Positions 1-10,379 of a stretch of 64,000 nucleotides of DNA are shown one piece after another. The stretch covers positions 558,001 to 622,000 of the forward strand of contig NZ_NWUC01000001.1 in the NCBI RefSeq assembly GCF_002750855.1, written 5' to 3'. The DNA is from Neopararhizobium haloflavum (GTDB lineage: Bacteria > Pseudomonadota > Alphaproteobacteria > Rhizobiales > Rhizobiaceae). The notes beneath the pieces were generated by a model. It was not told where the DNA came from, made no database searches, and worked only from the letters and a program-made list of their open reading frames with translations. Position 1 is the first letter of the stretch. Every line of letters begins with the position of its first letter. A program made the translations under genes and the position numbers.

Positions 1-680
1 GTGTCCGTCTCGATGACGATCGATGTATCGGGAAAGGCTGCGGCGAATTCGTTGTGCGGATCGAGGATCAGAACCCGCAGGTCCGGGCTCGACGCGATCG
101 CTTTCTTCAAGATCAGCGACACGGCGGTCGACTTGCCGACGCCTGTGGTGCCGACCACCGCGAAATGGCGCGTCAGCAGCGAGGGGATATGGATGCGCGC
201 ATCCATCGTATCGTCCTGCGTCAGCTTGCCGATCACGGCATTCTCGTCCCGTCCGGTGTCGTAGATCGCCGACAGGTCGGCAGTGCGGATGCGGTGAGCG
301 ATCGCACCGAGATGGGGATATTGCGATATGCCGGAGCTGAAGACGGGCTTGTTATCGGCGCCATTCTTGATCTCGCCGACCAGCTCGACCTCGAAATGCA
401 TCACGGTGTCGTTGGCGTCCTGCCAGTCCTGGCCCTGCGTTCCCATGGAATAGACGAGGGCGACGACACGGTTCTCGCCAACCTTGATGGAAATCAGCCG
501 GCCGACCGACCAGAGTTCTGCCAGCGCGACATCGCCTTGCTCGGCCAGCGCACAGATCGTGGCGCGCGACCCGCTGCACGCGACGACGCGGCCGAGCAGC
601 CGTTCGCGCGGATTTCGCCCCGCCCGGCGGTCGGGCGTGGTGCTCTCGTCGACGCGCGGCGTGCGGCTGAGGTCGGTCAC
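1..680 (-). CDS. HerA-like (DUF87) DNA-translocating ATPase, partial
   Basis: The C-terminus runs off the left edge, so about 226 residues are visible. Read from a GTG at 680-678, an N-terminal beta-rich segment (about residues 25-150) is followed by a P-loop GTTGVGKST at 177-185 and a Walker B strand LILDPHNEF around 204-212. This is the layout of HerA/DUF87 ATPases, which form hexamers that pump or resect DNA in the cytoplasm (family knowledge). No NurA-type nuclease partner is visible. The start is uncertain because only a weak purine stretch precedes it. The gene diverges from the ilv leader, so 681-830 should hold both promoters. Confidence 0.8.
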   Translation of the reverse strand, partial: MTDLSRTPRVDESTTPDRRAGRNPRERLLGRVVACSGSRATICALAEQGDVALAELWSVGRLISIKVGENRVVALVYSMGTQGQDWQDANDTVMHFEVELVGEIKNGADNKPVFSSGISQYPHLGAIAHRIRTADLSAIYDTGRDENAVIGKLTQDDTMDARIHIPSLLTRHFAVVGTTGVGKSTAVSLILKKAIASSPDLRVLILDPHNEFAAAFPDTSIVIETD

Positions 681-830
681 GGAAGCATCCCGGTTTTGTC
701 CAAACTCGACAGTAGAGCGGGCAGCCTTAAGAATTGGTTGTGGCAGTGGCGCAGACCGCCCGGCTCGGGCGAAGCTTCAAATCGTTCGCCAAGAGTTGAC
801 CGCCACGCAGTTTGCGTTTACGAGACGGGC

Positions 831-884
831 ATGATCGGAAACATTCTTATCGTGGTGGGACGGCGCATGGGCAGGATGGTGTAA
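831..884 (+). CDS. ilv operon leader peptide (17 aa)
   Basis: ATG 831 opens a 17-codon frame reading MIGNILIVVGRRMGRMV, ending at TAA 882-884. Eight residues are Ile, Leu or Val if the last Val is counted, and five are consecutive (Ile-Leu-Ile-Val-Val). That is the signature of a branched-chain amino acid attenuator peptide. It lies about 105 bases upstream of ilvI and overlaps the first arm of the leader hairpins. Ribosome stalling at scarce Ile/Leu/Val-tRNA would decide whether the terminator at 916-939 forms. The composition and position are seen in the sequence; the regulatory role is inferred. Confidence 0.8.
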   Translation: MIGNILIVVGRRMGRMV

Positions 885-910
885 CCATCCGGCGTCAGCC
901 ACCCATGCGC
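863..910 (+). promoter_or_regulatory. ilv leader RNA nested hairpins (attenuator pause structure)
   Basis: A perfect 9-bp inverted repeat (GCGCATGGG at 863-871 with CCCATGCGC at 902-910) encloses a perfect 7-bp hairpin (GGATGGT 874-880 with ACCATCC 884-890). The 5' arms lie in the last third of the leader peptide gene, so a translating ribosome would disrupt them. This fits a classical attenuator upstream of the terminator. I did not resolve which segment makes the antiterminator. Confidence 0.7.
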
Positions 911-915
911 GACCC

Positions 916-939
916 AAGGCTCCTCAGGAGCCTTTTTTT
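916..939 (+). terminator. Rho-independent attenuator terminator upstream of ilvI
   Basis: The stem GGCTCC/GGAGCC (918-923 with 927-932), extended by two A-T pairs, has a 3-nt loop and runs into seven T residues (933-939). It sits between the leader peptide stop and ilvI, where an attenuator terminator belongs. Confidence 0.9.
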
Positions 940-989
940 ATGCCTTGAGCCCGGCCCAGCGGCCATCGAACAGACCTTGAAGACACGGA

Positions 990-2819
990 ATGCAAGCCAT
1001 GACAGCGACGATGACAGAAACGAAAGCCAAACCGGCCGGCCGTGCCATGGCGGGTCAGCAGATGACGGGCGCGGAAATGGTGATCCAGGCGCTCAAGGAC
1101 AATGACGTTCAGCATGTGTTCGGGTATCCGGGCGGCGCGGTTCTGCCGATCTACGACGAAATCTTCCAGCAGGAGGATGTCCAGCATATCCTCGTGCGGC
1201 ATGAGCAAGGGGCAGGGCACGCGGCCGAGGGCTACGCGCGCTCGACCGGCAAGGTCGGCGTGATGCTCGTGACGTCGGGGCCGGGCGCCACCAACGCCGT
1301 CACTGCGCTTCAGGATGCGTTGATGGATTCCATTCCGCTCGTCTGCATCACGGGGCAGGTTCCCACCACGCTCATCGGCTCCGACGCGTTCCAGGAATGC
1401 GATACGGTCGGCATCACGCGGCCCTGTACCAAGCACAACTGGCTGGTTCGCGACGTCAATGAATTGTCGCGGGTCATGCACGAGGCATTCCGGATTGCGA
1501 AATCGGGCCGTCCCGGCCCCGTCGTGGTCGATATTCCGAAAGACGTCCAGTTCTCCACCGGCACCTATCACGCGCCGTCGCCGGTGATCGAACAGAAGAG
1601 CTACCAGCCGCGCGTCAAGGGTGATCTTGCCAAGATCAAGGCTGCCGTCGAACTCTTGGCTTCGGCCAAGCGGCCAATGATCTACAGCGGCGGAGGCGTC
1701 GTCAATTCGGGGCCGGAAGCGTGCCACCTGTTGCGCGAATTCGTGAAGCTTTCCGATTTTCCCATCACCTCGACGCTGATGGGGCTCGGAGCCTATCCCG
1801 CTTCCGGCAAGAACTGGATGGGCATGCTAGGCATGCACGGAACTTACGAAGCCAACATGGCGATGCACGATTGCGACGTGATGCTGTGCATCGGTGCGCG
1901 GTTCGACGATCGCATCACTGGGCGGCTCGACGCCTTCGCGCCGCATTCCAAGAAGATTCACATCGATATCGATCCGTCCTCGATCAACAAGAACGTTCGG
2001 GTCGACATCCCCATCCTCGGCGACGTCGAACACGTTCTGGAGGATATGGTGCGGCTATGGCGGGCGCAGTCGCAGAAGAACGATGCCGAGGCGATGAAGG
2101 GGTGGTGGTCGCAGATCGCCAAGTGGCGTGGGCGCAATTCGCTTGCCTATGCGGAGAACCGCGACGTCATCATGCCGCAATACGCCGTTCAGCGTCTCTA
2201 CGAGCTGACAAGGGACCGCGACACCTACATCACCACGGAAGTCGGCCAGCATCAGATGTGGGCCGCCCAGTTCTACGGGTTCGAAGAGCCCAACCGGTGG
2301 ATGACGTCGGGAGGTCTTGGAACCATGGGCTACGGCCTGCCGGCTGCTCTCGGGGTCCAGATCGCCCATCCTGAAAGTCTGGTGATCGACATCGCGGGCG
2401 ATGCGTCGGTTCTCATGACCATGCAGGAAATGTCGTGCGCGGTGCAGTACGAGGCGCCGATCAAGATTTTCATCCTCAACAATCAATATATGGGGATGGT
2501 GCGCCAGTGGCAGCAGTTGCTCCACGGCAACCGTCTGTCCCATTCCTATACCGAGGCACTGCCCGATTTCGTCAAGCTGGCGGAAGCCTATGGTGGCGTC
2601 GGGATCCGTTGCGAGAAGCCGGGCGAACTCGATGACAAGATTGAGGAGATGATCGACGTCAAGCGTCCGGTCATCTTCGATTGCCGGGTGGCCAATCTTG
2701 CCAACTGCTTTCCGATGATCCCGTCCGGCAAGGCGCACAACGAGATGCTCCTGCCCGACGAGGCGACCGACGAAGCTGTTGCCAACGCGATCGACGCCAA
2801 GGGGCGGTCGCTGGTTTGA
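990..2819 (+). CDS. ilvI: Acetolactate synthase large (catalytic) subunit
   Basis: This 609-residue ThDP enzyme condenses two pyruvates, or pyruvate and 2-ketobutyrate, in the first common step of Val/Leu/Ile synthesis. The N-terminal domain shows FGYPGGAVLPIYDE and the catalytic-glutamate region RHEQGAGHAAEGYAR. The C-terminal ThDP motif starts GDASVLM and ends ILNNQYMGMV. Length is normal for the family. ATG 990 is chosen; ATG 999 is an alternative with equally weak spacing. The gene lies behind a leader-peptide attenuator and ahead of an exporter gene and ilvH, its regulatory subunit. The ilvI/ilvB naming is interchangeable here. Confidence 0.97.
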   Translation: MQAMTATMTETKAKPAGRAMAGQQMTGAEMVIQALKDNDVQHVFGYPGGAVLPIYDEIFQQEDVQHILVRHEQGAGHAAEGYARSTGKVGVMLVTSGPGATNAVTALQDALMDSIPLVCITGQVPTTLIGSDAFQECDTVGITRPCTKHNWLVRDVNELSRVMHEAFRIAKSGRPGPVVVDIPKDVQFSTGTYHAPSPVIEQKSYQPRVKGDLAKIKAAVELLASAKRPMIYSGGGVVNSGPEACHLLREFVKLSDFPITSTLMGLGAYPASGKNWMGMLGMHGTYEANMAMHDCDVMLCIGARFDDRITGRLDAFAPHSKKIHIDIDPSSINKNVRVDIPILGDVEHVLEDMVRLWRAQSQKNDAEAMKGWWSQIAKWRGRNSLAYAENRDVIMPQYAVQRLYELTRDRDTYITTEVGQHQMWAAQFYGFEEPNRWMTSGGLGTMGYGLPAALGVQIAHPESLVIDIAGDASVLMTMQEMSCAVQYEAPIKIFILNNQYMGMVRQWQQLLHGNRLSHSYTEALPDFVKLAEAYGGVGIRCEKPGELDDKIEEMIDVKRPVIFDCRVANLANCFPMIPSGKAHNEMLLPDEATDEAVANAIDAKGRSLV

Positions 2820-2853
2820 GGCGGATTGCGGCATCGGTAGCGGAGGCGTCGAC

Positions 2854-3819
2854 ATGAGTGCCCGAACGGCATCGCCCGGCACCATCGACTATGGCCTCCT
2901 GCTGTTGCTCGCATCGCTGTGGGGCGGATCGTTCATACTGATCAAGATCGCCCTTTCAGAGATGCCGCCGGCGACGATCACCGCCGCGCGCCTTGTGCTC
3001 GGTGCGGTCTTTCTCGGCCTCATCGCGCGTGTCACGGGGGGCGGGCGCCTGTCGCGCGACGGGTCGACGATCGCCTTGATCCTGCTTGTCGGTCTCGTCG
3101 GCAATGCCGCGCCGTTCGGTCTTATCGCCTGGGGCGAGGAGTTGGTCGACGCCGGCCTCGCTTCTATCCTCATGGGTATCATGCCGATCGCAACGCTGGT
3201 CATGGCGCACGTCTTCGCGAATGAGACGCTGACATTTCGCAAGCTGATCGGCGTTTCCATCGGTTTCCTCGGTCTGGTGGTGCTCGTCGGCCCTGCCTTG
3301 CTGCGCGATCTCGGGCAGGACGGCATTCGCCAACTGGCCATACTGGCGGCTGCCATATGCTACGGCATCAGTGCCATCCTGACGCGCCGGCTCATCGGCC
3401 AGCCCCGGCTGGCGCTCGGCGCCGCGATCCTCGGTGCCGGCGCGCTCGGCATCGTGCCGATCGCACTCGCTTTCGAGCAGCCATGGCTGCTTGCGCCCGG
3501 CGGCCAGACGCTGCTTGCCGTCCTGCTGCTCGGCATCTTCCCCACCGCCGTCGCGGCATTGCTCGTCTTTCAGGTGATCGATCGGCAAGGCGCCGGCTTT
3601 TTCGGACAGGTCAATCTGCTGGTGCCGATCATGGGCGTCTTCTGGGCGATCGTCATCCTCGGCGAAATGCCCCAGCCCCGGGCCTGGCTCGCACTTTTCC
3701 TCATACTCGTCGGCATAGCGGTGGCGCGGGGCGCATCGCGCGCGCCTGCCACGGTCCGGCTTGGCCTTCCGGCCGCATCCGCAACATCACCCACAAACGA
3801 AGAGACTTCGAGACCATGA
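2854..3819 (+). CDS. EamA/DMT-family transporter
   Basis: This 321-residue inner-membrane protein has about ten hydrophobic helices in two homologous halves, the drug/metabolite transporter (EamA) pattern. Helix 1 contains LASLWGGSFILIKIAL, typical of the family. ATG 2854 follows a good ribosome site (GGAGGCG). The stop overlaps the ilvH start as ATGA (3816-3819), so translation is probably coupled. Its place between the two acetolactate synthase subunits suggests export of a branched-chain amino acid or keto acid, but no substrate can be read from the sequence. Confidence 0.9.
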   Translation: MSARTASPGTIDYGLLLLLASLWGGSFILIKIALSEMPPATITAARLVLGAVFLGLIARVTGGGRLSRDGSTIALILLVGLVGNAAPFGLIAWGEELVDAGLASILMGIMPIATLVMAHVFANETLTFRKLIGVSIGFLGLVVLVGPALLRDLGQDGIRQLAILAAAICYGISAILTRRLIGQPRLALGAAILGAGALGIVPIALAFEQPWLLAPGGQTLLAVLLLGIFPTAVAALLVFQVIDRQGAGFFGQVNLLVPIMGVFWAIVILGEMPQPRAWLALFLILVGIAVARGASRAPATVRLGLPAASATSPTNEETSRP

Positions 3820-4385
3820 ACGCACAGCATCAACCCACCGGCTCGGCCTATTTCATCGAGAAGGAGACGGAGACCCGCGAAACCCACACGCTCTCCGTCC
3901 TGGTCGACAACGAGCCCGGCGTGCTGGCGCGCGTCATCGGGCTGTTCTCCGGCCGCGGCTACAACATCGAAAGCCTGACCGTCTCGGAAACCGAGCATGA
4001 GGAGCATCTCTCGCGCATCACCATCGTGACGCGGGGCACGCCGCACGTGCTCGAGCAGATCAAGTCCCAGCTCGAGCGCATCGTTCCGGTCCACAATGTC
4101 CGCGACCTGACGGTGCGTGCACGTGAACTCGGGCACGACAAGCCTCTGGAGCGCGAACTGTGCCTCCTAAAGGTTCGCGGCAAGGGCGAGCATCGCATGG
4201 AAGCGCTGCGCCTGGCCGATGCCTTCCGTGCACAGGTGATCGACGCCAATATCGAACATTTCATCTTCGAGATCACCGGACGCGTCTCCAAGATCGAACA
4301 GTTCATTGCCACCATGAAGCCGCTCGGCCTGATCGAAGTCTGCCGCACCGGCGTGGCGGCCATGAATCGCGGCATCGACAGCTGA
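3816..4385 (+). CDS. ilvH: Acetolactate synthase small (regulatory) subunit
   Basis: This 189-residue protein has an N-terminal ACT domain beginning HTLSVLVDNEPGVLARVIG (about residues 27-45) followed by SGRGYNIESLTV, the valine-binding fold. The second half matches the ALS_ss_C domain (RELCLLKVRG, HFIFEITGR). It binds the large subunit, raises its activity and gives feedback inhibition by valine (family knowledge). The start overlaps the transporter stop by four bases. A hairpin GCTGATC/GATCAGC just after the stop (about 4380-4397) may end the operon. Confidence 0.97.
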   Translation: MNAQHQPTGSAYFIEKETETRETHTLSVLVDNEPGVLARVIGLFSGRGYNIESLTVSETEHEEHLSRITIVTRGTPHVLEQIKSQLERIVPVHNVRDLTVRARELGHDKPLERELCLLKVRGKGEHRMEALRLADAFRAQVIDANIEHFIFEITGRVSKIEQFIATMKPLGLIEVCRTGVAAMNRGIDS

Positions 4386-4447
4386 TCGCCCGATCAGCCT
4401 TACTGATGTTCGATTGAACAAATGCGATTGGACGGGAGGGGTCATTT

Positions 4448-4468
4448 TAGGTCAAGGATGCTGACCTA
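4448..4468. promoter_or_regulatory. Inverted repeat upstream of the LysE-type gene
   Basis: TAGGTCA (4448-4454) and TGACCTA (4462-4468) form a perfect 7-bp inverted repeat with a 7-nt spacer, 39 bases before the exporter start. The shape suits a dimeric regulator's operator, possibly Lrp- or GntR-like. The regulator is unknown. Confidence 0.45.
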
Positions 4469-4506
4469 GAGTCCTTCATCCTGAAGATCCGTCACCCCGA
4501 GTTGGC

Positions 4507-5100
4507 ATGACCGCTGAATCCGCACTGGCATTGACCGTTCTGGCGCTGGTTTCGTCGATGACGCCCGGCCCGAACAATTTCATGCTGATGGCGTCAGGGG
4601 TCAATTTCGGTTTCCGGCGGACGGTGCCGCATATGTGCGGCATCACGGCAGGATTCGTGTCGCTGCTTCTGGCCGTCGGTTTCGGGCTCAGCGCGATCCT
4701 GCTCGCCTATCCGGCGCTGCATCTCGCGCTCAAGGTCGCGGGCGGCGCCTATCTGCTCTATCTCGCGTGGAAGATCGGAACGAGCCGGTCCATGGGCGAT
4801 GCCACGAGCGAGGCGCGTCCCATGACATTCTGGCAGGCGGCGGCTTTCCAGTGGGTCAATCCGAAGGCCTGGGTGGTCGCGGTCACGGCCATGTCGCTCT
4901 ATGCCACGCCCAGTGCCGTTTTTGTGTCCGTCATCATCGTCGCGGCCGCATTTGCACTGGTCAGCCTGCCGAGCGTCCTTGTATGGACCGGGTTCGGCAT
5001 GGTTCTGCGCCGCTTCCTCGCCGACCCCGTGAGGTTGAAATGGTTCAACATCACGATGGGCGTCCTTCTGGCGGCGACGCTCTGGCCGATGCTGCGTTGA
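4507..5100 (+). CDS. LysE/RhtB-family amino acid exporter
   Basis: This 197-residue membrane protein has about six helices. The family motif TPGPNNFMLMASGVNFG is at residues 20-36, and a second conserved segment AFQWVNPKAWVVAV lies in the middle. LysE/RhtB proteins export amino acids or homoserine lactones across the inner membrane. ATG 4507 is the first start in frame. Lying beside ilvIH it may act on branched-chain amino acids, but that is inference. Confidence 0.9.
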   Translation: MTAESALALTVLALVSSMTPGPNNFMLMASGVNFGFRRTVPHMCGITAGFVSLLLAVGFGLSAILLAYPALHLALKVAGGAYLLYLAWKIGTSRSMGDATSEARPMTFWQAAAFQWVNPKAWVVAVTAMSLYATPSAVFVSVIIVAAAFALVSLPSVLVWTGFGMVLRRFLADPVRLKWFNITMGVLLAATLWPMLR

Positions 5101-5138
5101 GCGTGGCGCGGCGTGCGCGAATCTGAAACAAGAGCCGC

Positions 5139-6266
5139 ATGGATTTTTCACCCCAGCAGGATGAGGCGCTGAAAGCGGTTGCGCGCTGGCTGAAGGAGGG
5201 CCGCTCGCCGCTTTTCCGGCTGTTCGGCTATGCCGGGACCGGCAAGACGACACTGGCGCGCCATTTCGCGGAAAACGTCGACGGCGACGTCCAGTTCGCG
5301 GCATTCACCGGCAAGGCAGCGCAGGTCCTGCGCTCGCGCGGGGCATCGAACGCGAAAACCATCCATTCGCTGATCTACCGCCCGCGCGGCGAGGAGGCGG
5401 TGGAGGACGAGGAGACCGGCAAGACCTCGATTTCCCCGATGTTCTCGCTTAACCGGCAGAGCCCGGTCGCGAAAGCTGCGCTGATCGTCGTCGACGAATG
5501 CTCGATGGTCGACGAGGCGCTTGGCCGCGACCTCATGAGCTTCGGGACGCCCATTCTCGTTCTGGGAGACCCCGGCCAGCTTCCGCCGATTTCCGGCGGT
5601 GGTTTCTTCACCGATGCCGAACCTGACTGCTTGCTGACGGAAATCCATCGCCAGGCGCGCGACAATCCGATCATCGAACTGGCGATGCATGTGCGCGAGG
5701 GCCGTGAACTCATGCATGGTGATTGGGGCAGCGCGCAGATCATCGCGAAGTCGGACGTCACCAGCGATCTCGTTCTGTCGGCCGATCAGGTGCTGCTCGG
5801 CGTCAACCGGACGCGCCGGCGTTACAACCAGCGGCTTCGGGAGTTGAAGGGCTTTACCGCCGCACACCCGCAATCGGGAGACAAGCTCGTTTGCCTCAGG
5901 AACGATCAGGCGAAGGGGCTTCTCAACGGATCGCTCTGGACTGTCATGACATCCTCCAAGGAAACGACGAAGCCCGGCATCAACCTCCTGGTCAAGCCGG
6001 AAGACGACGACATGGACCGCGGCTCCGCCAAGATACGTCTGCTCAAGGCTGCCTTCGAAAATCCGGAAGCGGAAATCCCCTGGTCCACCAAGAAGCGGTT
6101 CGATGATTTTGACTACGGCTACGCGCTGACCGTGCACAAGGCGCAAGGCTCGCAGTGGAACAACGTCGTGTTGTTCGATGAAAGCTACGCCTTCCGCGAT
6201 ACGCGCGAGCGCTGGCTCTACACCGCGATCACGCGGGCGGCGGAACGTCTGACGATCGTGCGGTGA
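5139..6266 (+). CDS. RecD/PIF1-like superfamily 1 DNA helicase
   Basis: This 375-residue protein has Walker A GYAGTGKTT (about residues 30-38), Walker B LIVVDECSMVDE, a Q/R-rich motif EIHRQARDNP, and a C-terminal UvrD_C_2 segment with GYALTVHKAQGSQW and a final AITRA motif. That set defines RecD/TraA-like ATP-dependent 5'-3' helicases. It is shorter than RecD2 and stands alone, as is common for the 'AAA ATPase/exonuclease V-like' gene of rhizobia. Its stop at 6264-6266 abuts the alkB stop on the other strand with no gap. Confidence 0.9.
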   Translation: MDFSPQQDEALKAVARWLKEGRSPLFRLFGYAGTGKTTLARHFAENVDGDVQFAAFTGKAAQVLRSRGASNAKTIHSLIYRPRGEEAVEDEETGKTSISPMFSLNRQSPVAKAALIVVDECSMVDEALGRDLMSFGTPILVLGDPGQLPPISGGGFFTDAEPDCLLTEIHRQARDNPIIELAMHVREGRELMHGDWGSAQIIAKSDVTSDLVLSADQVLLGVNRTRRRYNQRLRELKGFTAAHPQSGDKLVCLRNDQAKGLLNGSLWTVMTSSKETTKPGINLLVKPEDDDMDRGSAKIRLLKAAFENPEAEIPWSTKKRFDDFDYGYALTVHKAQGSQWNNVVLFDESYAFRDTRERWLYTAITRAAERLTIVR

Positions 6267-7448
6267 TCAGGCGGAAACGCGCGTCGCCTGCTGCCGCCGC
6301 GCATACCAGCTGCGCCATTTGGGATCGACATTGAGTTTGCCAAGGTCCCCATCGGCCCACGCCAAGGCCTTCGGGTCCATCAAGCGGAACCAGATCGGCG
6401 GGATCGCCGCGAGGACGAAACAACCGGCATAACCGACCGGCAGGCGGGGCAGGTCCTCGAAATCGCGCAGCGCCTGATAGGGCCGCATGGGATTGGCGTG
6501 GTGATCGGAATGGCGCTGCAGGTGGAACAGCATCAGGTTCGAAATTATGTGGTTGGTGTTCCAGGAGTGGCGCGGGGTACATGGCTCCGGGCGTCCGTCA
6601 GCGCGTTTGCTGCGCAACAGTCCATAGTGCTCCACATAGTTCGCCATGGTCAGATGGCTCCAGGCGAATGGATGGTGGATCAACAAGAAAGGCAGCATGA
6701 TCCAGCCGAAAAGCCAGATCAGCACGAGCGCGATGAGGGCCGTGATCGCGTAGCCCTGGAGAAGGTCGTTATGCGCGCTCCAGAAGCCGATTCCCTTTTT
6801 CGCCAGCCTGGTGCACTCGAGCGCCCAGCCGCGTGATGCGGTGCCGGGCAGTTCGCGCGCGGCGAACCGGTAGAGGCTTTCGCCGAGGCGCGCCGAGGCT
6901 GGATCCTCGAACGTTGCGACATGAACGTGATGTCCACGATTGTGCTCGATGCAGAAATGGCCGTAGCCCGAAAGCGCGTTGATGAGCTTGGCCGCAAAAC
7001 GATCGGCCCGGCTGTTCTTGTGGCCGAGTTCATGTCCCACCGTCAGCGCTGTTCCGGATGATATCCCAGCGCCAAGCGTCAGGAAGACGAACGCCCAGAC
7101 CGGTAGCTGCATCGTGCCGATCGCGACGGCCGAGAGCAGGAAGCTGGCGTAGTAGACCGGGATCGAAAGGTAGAGCAGAACACGGTAGAAATTGTCCGAT
7201 GACAGCCGGTCGACGATCGCTTCGGGAGGGTTGTGTGGATCTTCGCCGACGAGCGTGTCGGCGAGCGGCAGCGCGATGTAGTAGAAACCAACCGCGAAGA
7301 CCGACCAGACGAGGTTGCCGGTCGCCATCAGCATCGCCGCTCCGAAGCCGGGAACGATCGGGGCGATCACCGAGATCAGCCAGAGCCAGCGCTTTGTATC
7401 GCGGTACTCGATGCGGCCGTCCCGCTCAGTCTCAGAAACGAAGATCAC
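6267..7448 (-). CDS. alkB: AlkB-type alkane 1-monooxygenase
   Basis: This 393-residue integral membrane di-iron enzyme oxidises medium-chain alkanes to 1-alcohols with rubredoxin electrons. The histidine boxes are visible: HELGHK, then EHNRGHHVHVATFEDP, and near the C-terminus LQRHSDHHANP. NYVEHYGL is the AlkB signature. About six hydrophobic helices precede and separate the boxes. Start GTG 7448 is chosen because GGGAGGAG lies six bases upstream; longer in-frame reading has no such site. No rubredoxin gene is adjacent, so electron supply must come from elsewhere. It is divergent from pdxJ. Confidence 0.93.
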   Translation of the reverse strand: MIFVSETERDGRIEYRDTKRWLWLISVIAPIVPGFGAAMLMATGNLVWSVFAVGFYYIALPLADTLVGEDPHNPPEAIVDRLSSDNFYRVLLYLSIPVYYASFLLSAVAIGTMQLPVWAFVFLTLGAGISSGTALTVGHELGHKNSRADRFAAKLINALSGYGHFCIEHNRGHHVHVATFEDPASARLGESLYRFAARELPGTASRGWALECTRLAKKGIGFWSAHNDLLQGYAITALIALVLIWLFGWIMLPFLLIHHPFAWSHLTMANYVEHYGLLRSKRADGRPEPCTPRHSWNTNHIISNLMLFHLQRHSDHHANPMRPYQALRDFEDLPRLPVGYAGCFVLAAIPPIWFRLMDPKALAWADGDLGKLNVDPKWRSWYARRQQATRVSA

Positions 7449-7476
7449 GGTACTCCTCCCGCGATGTGAGACCGCT

Positions 7477-7505
7477 AAATTACGTCTTTCGCCTCTGCGC
7501 TCCAA
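7477..7505 (-). promoter_or_regulatory. alkB promoter candidate
   Basis: On the minus strand, TTGGAG (7505-7500), a 17-bp spacer and TAATTT (7482-7477) lie 28 bases before the alkB start. It is back to back with the pdxJ promoter. Confidence 0.5.
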
Positions 7506-7513
7506 GCGACTTG

Positions 7514-7541
7514 TTGGCAGGGTCGGCGAGGCTGGTATATG
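7514..7541 (+). promoter_or_regulatory. pdxJ promoter candidate
   Basis: TTGGCA (7514-7519), 16 bp, then TATATG (7536-7541) predicts transcription from about 7548. That excludes the upstream ATG at 7539 and supports ATG 7575 as the pdxJ start. Confidence 0.5.
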
Positions 7542-7574
7542 GGAAAAGCCCCGCGCATCGATCCGGAGTTCCCC

Positions 7575-8321
7575 ATGACGACGAAGCTGTCCGTCAATCT
7601 CAACGCCGTCGCCATGCTCCGCAACCGGCGCGACCTGCCCTGGCCCAGCGTCACCCATCTCGGGCGCATTGCGCTGGAAGCGGGTGCGCACGGGCTGACG
7701 GTCCATCCGCGCCCCGACCAGCGCCATATCCGCTTCAGCGATCTTCCCGAAATCCGGGCTCTTATCGACGATTCGTTCCCCGGGGCGGAATTCAACATCG
7801 AGGGCTACCCGACGGATGATTTTCTCGACCTCGTCGAGCGGATCGAGCCCGAGCAGGTCACGCTGGTGCCCGACGACCCGTCTCAGGCCACGTCGGACCA
7901 TGGATGGGATTTCCGCAAGGTTCACAATCAATTGTCGCCGATCGTTGAGCGGTTGAATCGGCGTGGAATGCGCGTTTCGCTGTTTGCCGACCCGGACGGC
8001 GACGCGGACTCAGTCGCGCTTGCAAAATCGACGGGGGCAGCGCGCATCGAACTCTATACCGGGCCCTATGGCGGCTACCACGACGATTCCGCAGAAGCGT
8101 CGAACGCCTTGGAAATGCTGGGAAAGACTGCGGACGCGGCAAGGGAGGTTGGTCTTGAGGTCAATGCCGGGCATGACCTGACAGTCGCCAACCTGCCGCC
8201 ACTCGTTCACCGCATCCCGTACCTTGCGGAAGTCTCGATCGGCCATGGACTGACGGCGGATGCCCTTGAATTCGGCATGGCTGAAACCGTCCGGCGTTTT
8301 CTCAAGGCATGCGGAAACTAG
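7575..8321 (+). CDS. pdxJ: Pyridoxine 5'-phosphate synthase
   Basis: This 248-residue TIM-barrel enzyme joins 3-amino-2-oxopropyl phosphate and 1-deoxyxylulose 5-phosphate in vitamin B6 synthesis. Recognisable segments are [17 protein letters not shown] at the N-terminus, [40 protein letters not shown] and [15 protein letters not shown] 7575 is preceded by GGAG and matches the usual family start. The length is standard. Confidence 0.97.
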   Translation: MTTKLSVNLNAVAMLRNRRDLPWPSVTHLGRIALEAGAHGLTVHPRPDQRHIRFSDLPEIRALIDDSFPGAEFNIEGYPTDDFLDLVERIEPEQVTLVPDDPSQATSDHGWDFRKVHNQLSPIVERLNRRGMRVSLFADPDGDADSVALAKSTGAARIELYTGPYGGYHDDSAEASNALEMLGKTADAAREVGLEVNAGHDLTVANLPPLVHRIPYLAEVSIGHGLTADALEFGMAETVRRFLKACGN

Positions 8322-8416
8322 CCGCCCGGCTCGGATAACGGTTCCACGGATCGGATCGATTGATTGCATTCGCCCGACCCCGGGTTGACTCGCATGGGCT
8401 GTGGGCGCTACAGCCG

Positions 8417-8438
8417 AACCGTAACGTACGGTACGGTT
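8417..8438. promoter_or_regulatory. Operator of the adjacent TetR regulator
   Basis: A 22-bp near-palindrome, AACCGTAACGT followed by ACGGTACGGTT, agrees with its reverse complement at 20 of 22 positions. It ends two bases before the TetR start codon. TTGACT at 8385-8390 could be the -35 element, putting the palindrome at or just after the transcription start. Autorepression is the likely use. Confidence 0.7.
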
Positions 8439-8440
8439 TG

Positions 8441-10322
<1,882 letters not shown>

Positions 10323-10346
10323 CCGTCTTGCGGCACGGGAAAAGCA

Positions 10347-10375
10347 AAAAGCCGGGCCCTTGGGGTCCGGCTTTT
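10347..10375. terminator. Bidirectional terminator between ilvC and the BA14K gene
   Basis: A 13-bp stem (AAAAGCCGG outer arm, GCCC/GGGG inner arm) is flanked by A residues on one side and T residues on the other, so it can end transcription from both strands. It lies between convergent genes. Confidence 0.85.
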
Positions 10376-10379
10376 CTCG

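Noticed and set aside
7539-7574. Upstream ATG as the start of pdxJ
   Set aside because: It overlaps the predicted -10 (7536-7541) and the family normally begins at the 7575 position, which has a better ribosome site.
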